In this document: positions 15,033-17,082 of the stretch, piece by piece
Numbering within the stretch: the first letter of the stretch is position 1
Layout: each line of letters opens with the position of its first letter
NCBI GenBank assembly: GCA_964610885.1
Contig: CAZSWR010000078.1
Span: forward strand, 1 to 17,082
From: CAZSWR01 sp964610885
GTDB lineage: Bacteria; Bacteroidota; Ignavibacteria; Kapaibacteriales; UBA2268
Length of the DNA: 17,082 bases
Reading direction: 5' to 3'
The notes under the pieces: model-generated
Seen by the model: only the letters and a program-made list of their open reading frames with translations
The model's database searches: none
What the model was told of the DNA's origin: nothing
Position numbers and translations under genes: made by a program

Positions 15033-16709
15033 ATGGAAAAATCAAATATCAATAATTCAACCAAGAGAGACCTTATCATTCTGTCCGGTTTCTTTCTGAT
15101 TATGTACTTTTTTAGGCCATTTTTAGTCGGATTCTATGCAGACGATTGGTCCTACATAGCGAATTTTGAATATGTCCTTGGATACAAATTTGCGCCGTTC
15201 TCGACTGATTTGTTTGCTTACTACTTCAATTGCTTTGCAAACCGCCCAATAACCGGCCTGACGTATTACCTTGCCCACTCGATCTGCGGCACCGGCAACC
15301 CTGTGGCGTGGCAATTCTTCGTTATGTCGCTTGTGTACCTTTGCAGCGTTACGTTTTATTTCTTCGCCAAACGCCTCGCCGAACTCGTCGGGGGCGGCCG
15401 CAGATTTGCCCTGTTCTCTGCGCTGCTCTTCCTGGCTGTGCCGTGGCAATCGGCGAATTTCATGTGGATTTCGCTCGCGATGAGCCTGCCCAGCGTGATC
15501 TTCTTTAATCTGTCGTCAGTTTACTTGCTGAAATCGAAGCTGTCCGACTGGAAAATGATTTCCATATCGTCTGTCTTTTTCATGCTTTCCGTTTTCACGT
15601 ACGAAAGTTTTTACTTCCAATCGTTTTTCGTGTTGGGGATGCTGTTCCTGCTGAATAGGGACGTGCCCAACAGGAAGCGAAATGCTGCACTCACATTTTC
15701 AGTCTTTTCATTTGTCATGGCATTGGCCATAGTTTGGAACCGGTTGGCAATCAATTTTTCCGATAATATCGTTACCAAATCCGGGAATCAATACACGATA
15801 CAAACATTCGGCGCGAACCTCGTGGCGCTGCCTTATGCGCTAACGATTTCATTCCTCTGGGCGGCCCCGATTGTATTCGCCATCTTGGCATTTATTGCAT
15901 ATAAATACTTCAAGCAGAGCCGAGCCGACTCGTGGCTGTCCGGCGTGGGCCGCAGATTCCTTTCGATGTCTGCGCTTGGAGTGATTGCTTCGATGCTTGT
16001 TTACGCGATTGCCGGGTATTCCGTTTGGGGCTTGGGCATGAGGAGCCGAACCATGACAGTCGTCTCGTTCTATCTTCCTTTGGTAATATCTTTCCTTTTC
16101 TCATCGGCGCTCAGGGCCGAAACGAGCTATCGCGCATTGGCATATATGAAAATGGCGCTTTTGGCAGTGTTCATGGTTTGTTCCACTGTGCAGGTTTTCG
16201 ATTGGGCCAAGGCTTGGGAATTGCAGAAAAGTGTTATTGCGTCCATGCCGAACGAAAAAATCTTTGCCACGGACAAGGATGCGCTGATAATGATCGATGG
16301 CGAGTTCAAACACGAATGGGTCTCCGTTTTCGATGCCGATTATGCAATCAATGCGCAGATGAATGCCGGCCCTGTCATGCTTGGAATAAGTAACGCTTCG
16401 CTTCAGGGAATCCCGCAGCGGAATTTTTGTATCGGACGGGCACTGGTGCATCCAATAAAAAATGATATTTATAAAAATGAATGGAGAAACGACACACTTT
16501 TCGGATACTATGCGAGCGTCGTTGCGGACAATTCTTTGAAGACTTCCTACTATACGAGAACAAAAGAGACGTACGGCTCGGAACTGTATTTGTGGGATAC
16601 GCGTACAAATGAATTCAAAAAGATGCCGGATTCGTGCACGATCGCGCTCACGCCATTCGAGAATTACGACAAGTGGCTAACGGATATTTGGTCGAGGATA
16701 AAGAAGTAA
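15033..16709 (+). CDS. Polytopic membrane protein, probable GT-C-type glycosyltransferase
   Basis: A 558-residue inner-membrane protein with about ten hydrophobic segments between residues 14 and 390 (for example 14-34, 92-112, 124-146, 148-167, 174-207, 219-239, 264-292, 308-330, 342-360, 370-388). A soluble C-terminal domain of about 165 residues follows. Directly after the first membrane segment is YADDWSY (D37/D38) and later RPITGLTYYL. An acidic pair in the first extracytoplasmic loop is the usual catalytic signature of lipid-linked GT-C glycosyltransferases, so transfer of a sugar to LPS, glycan or protein at the periplasmic face is plausible, but donor and acceptor are unknown. I chose ATG 15033. 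The in-frame ATG at 14982 lies inside the gmhA terminator and would add 17 unlikely residues. No clear Shine-Dalgarno precedes 15033. Confidence 0.65.
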   Translation: MEKSNINNSTKRDLIILSGFFLIMYFFRPFLVGFYADDWSYIANFEYVLGYKFAPFSTDLFAYYFNCFANRPITGLTYYLAHSICGTGNPVAWQFFVMSLVYLCSVTFYFFAKRLAELVGGGRRFALFSALLFLAVPWQSANFMWISLAMSLPSVIFFNLSSVYLLKSKLSDWKMISISSVFFMLSVFTYESFYFQSFFVLGMLFLLNRDVPNRKRNAALTFSVFSFVMALAIVWNRLAINFSDNIVTKSGNQYTIQTFGANLVALPYALTISFLWAAPIVFAILAFIAYKYFKQSRADSWLSGVGRRFLSMSALGVIASMLVYAIAGYSVWGLGMRSRTMTVVSFYLPLVISFLFSSALRAETSYRALAYMKMALLAVFMVCSTVQVFDWAKAWELQKSVIASMPNEKIFATDKDALIMIDGEFKHEWVSVFDADYAINAQMNAGPVMLGISNASLQGIPQRNFCIGRALVHPIKNDIYKNEWRNDTLFGYYASVVADNSLKTSYYTRTKETYGSELYLWDTRTNEFKKMPDSCTIALTPFENYDKWLTDIWSRIKK

Positions 16710-16760
16710 TCAACTGAATCTTTGCGCGTATTTCCGAACTCTCCACCCTCCAGTTTGCTT

Positions 16761-17036
16761 CTATAGGGCAATTTGTTCCGTCGGGACGGTGAAGACGACT
16801 TTCGTGCCGTAGTTCGGAGTGCTTTGAATGAAAATCGCACCTGAATTCATCTCGACGAACGACTTGATGATGATCAAGCTAAGGCCTGTCCCCAACTCGT
16901 TGGCCGTGCCGGGCGTGCGGACGCTCTCGGTGAAGAGGAAGAGTTTTGAGAGGGATTTCTCGTCGATGCCGACGCCTTTGTCCTCCACGGAGATCTCGAT
17001 GTGGTGGTCTTCGATTTTAGTTTTAATCCCAAACAT
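16761..17036 (-). CDS. C-terminal fragment of a histidine-kinase ATPase domain, incomplete or decayed
   Basis: A 91-residue frame holding only the second half of a HATPase_c domain: G1 box VEDKGVGIDE (17-26), F-box-like KLFLFTES (31-38), G2 box GTGLSL (49-54) and a C-terminal strand GTKVVFTVP. HisKA and the N-box Asn are not seen. The frame stays open from 17036 to the window edge, but those codons read FFIYITYYLE rather than an NAIKFT-like motif, and the DNA there is about 85% AT like an intergenic region. In the three complete kinases of this window the N-box Asn lies 32-33 residues before the G1 Asp, a distance still inside the window here. A pseudogene or truncated kinase is therefore likely. 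No Shine-Dalgarno precedes the ATG at 17036. Confidence 0.55.
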   Translation of the reverse strand: MFGIKTKIEDHHIEISVEDKGVGIDEKSLSKLFLFTESVRTPGTANELGTGLSLIIIKSFVEMNSGAIFIQSTPNYGTKVVFTVPTEQIAL

Positions 17037-17082
17037 TTCTAAATAATACGTAATATAAATAAAAAATATTTGCTGTGATGCT

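Overview
The window looks like chromosomal DNA from a Gram-negative bacterium of the Bacteroidota/Chlorobiota (FCB) branch. A Kapabacteria- or Ignavibacteria-like organism is one possibility. The evidence is the long acidic Ala/Glu/Pro tail on ribosomal protein L17, two outer-membrane beta-barrel proteins, a TldD homologue with a twin-arginine signal, a heptose-pathway enzyme, and one promoter matching the Bacteroidota TTG / TAnnTTTG consensus. This placement is inference from gene style; no rRNA gene is present.

Layout. Positions 1-1065 (+) hold the 3' part of rplQ, its terminator, and a HinT-type histidine-triad protein. A strong hairpin at 1138-1176 separates these from everything on the minus strand. 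Read on the minus strand from 10621 down to 1243 is one long series: a single-domain response regulator, a 957-residue PAS-GAF-PAS hybrid kinase, a 383-residue REC-kinase, a previously uncalled 52-codon small gene, a 776-residue REC-PAS-kinase-REC-HPt hybrid, a second single-domain response regulator, an OprO/OprP-like porin and a second beta-barrel protein. Together these carry six receiver domains, three HisKA/HATPase kinases and one HPt domain, with no transmembrane segment and no DNA-binding or enzymatic output domain. The 776-residue kinase and the adjacent regulator can account for a complete His-Asp-His-Asp relay.

An 883-bp gene-free, mostly AT-rich stretch (10622-11504) separates this cluster from a plus-strand operon. 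It holds short direct repeats, three copies of a GC-rich palindromic repeat (two of them forming a 24-bp inverted repeat like the ends of a MITE or BIME), and a small GC-rich island just before tldD. The operon is tldD-tldE-gmhA, ended by a nested hairpin terminator. TldD has its metal ligands and a Tat signal, while TldE has no export signal. GmhA starts ADP-heptose synthesis for LPS. A polytopic GT-C-like membrane protein follows on the same strand, and the window ends with a minus-strand fragment of a histidine-kinase ATPase domain that shows no N-box.

Most worth checking: the inverted palindromic repeats in the gene-free region, the output-less cytoplasmic phosphorelay, the small basic gene inside it, the apparently leaderless start of the 776-residue kinase, and the asymmetric Tat signal of the TldD/TldE pair.
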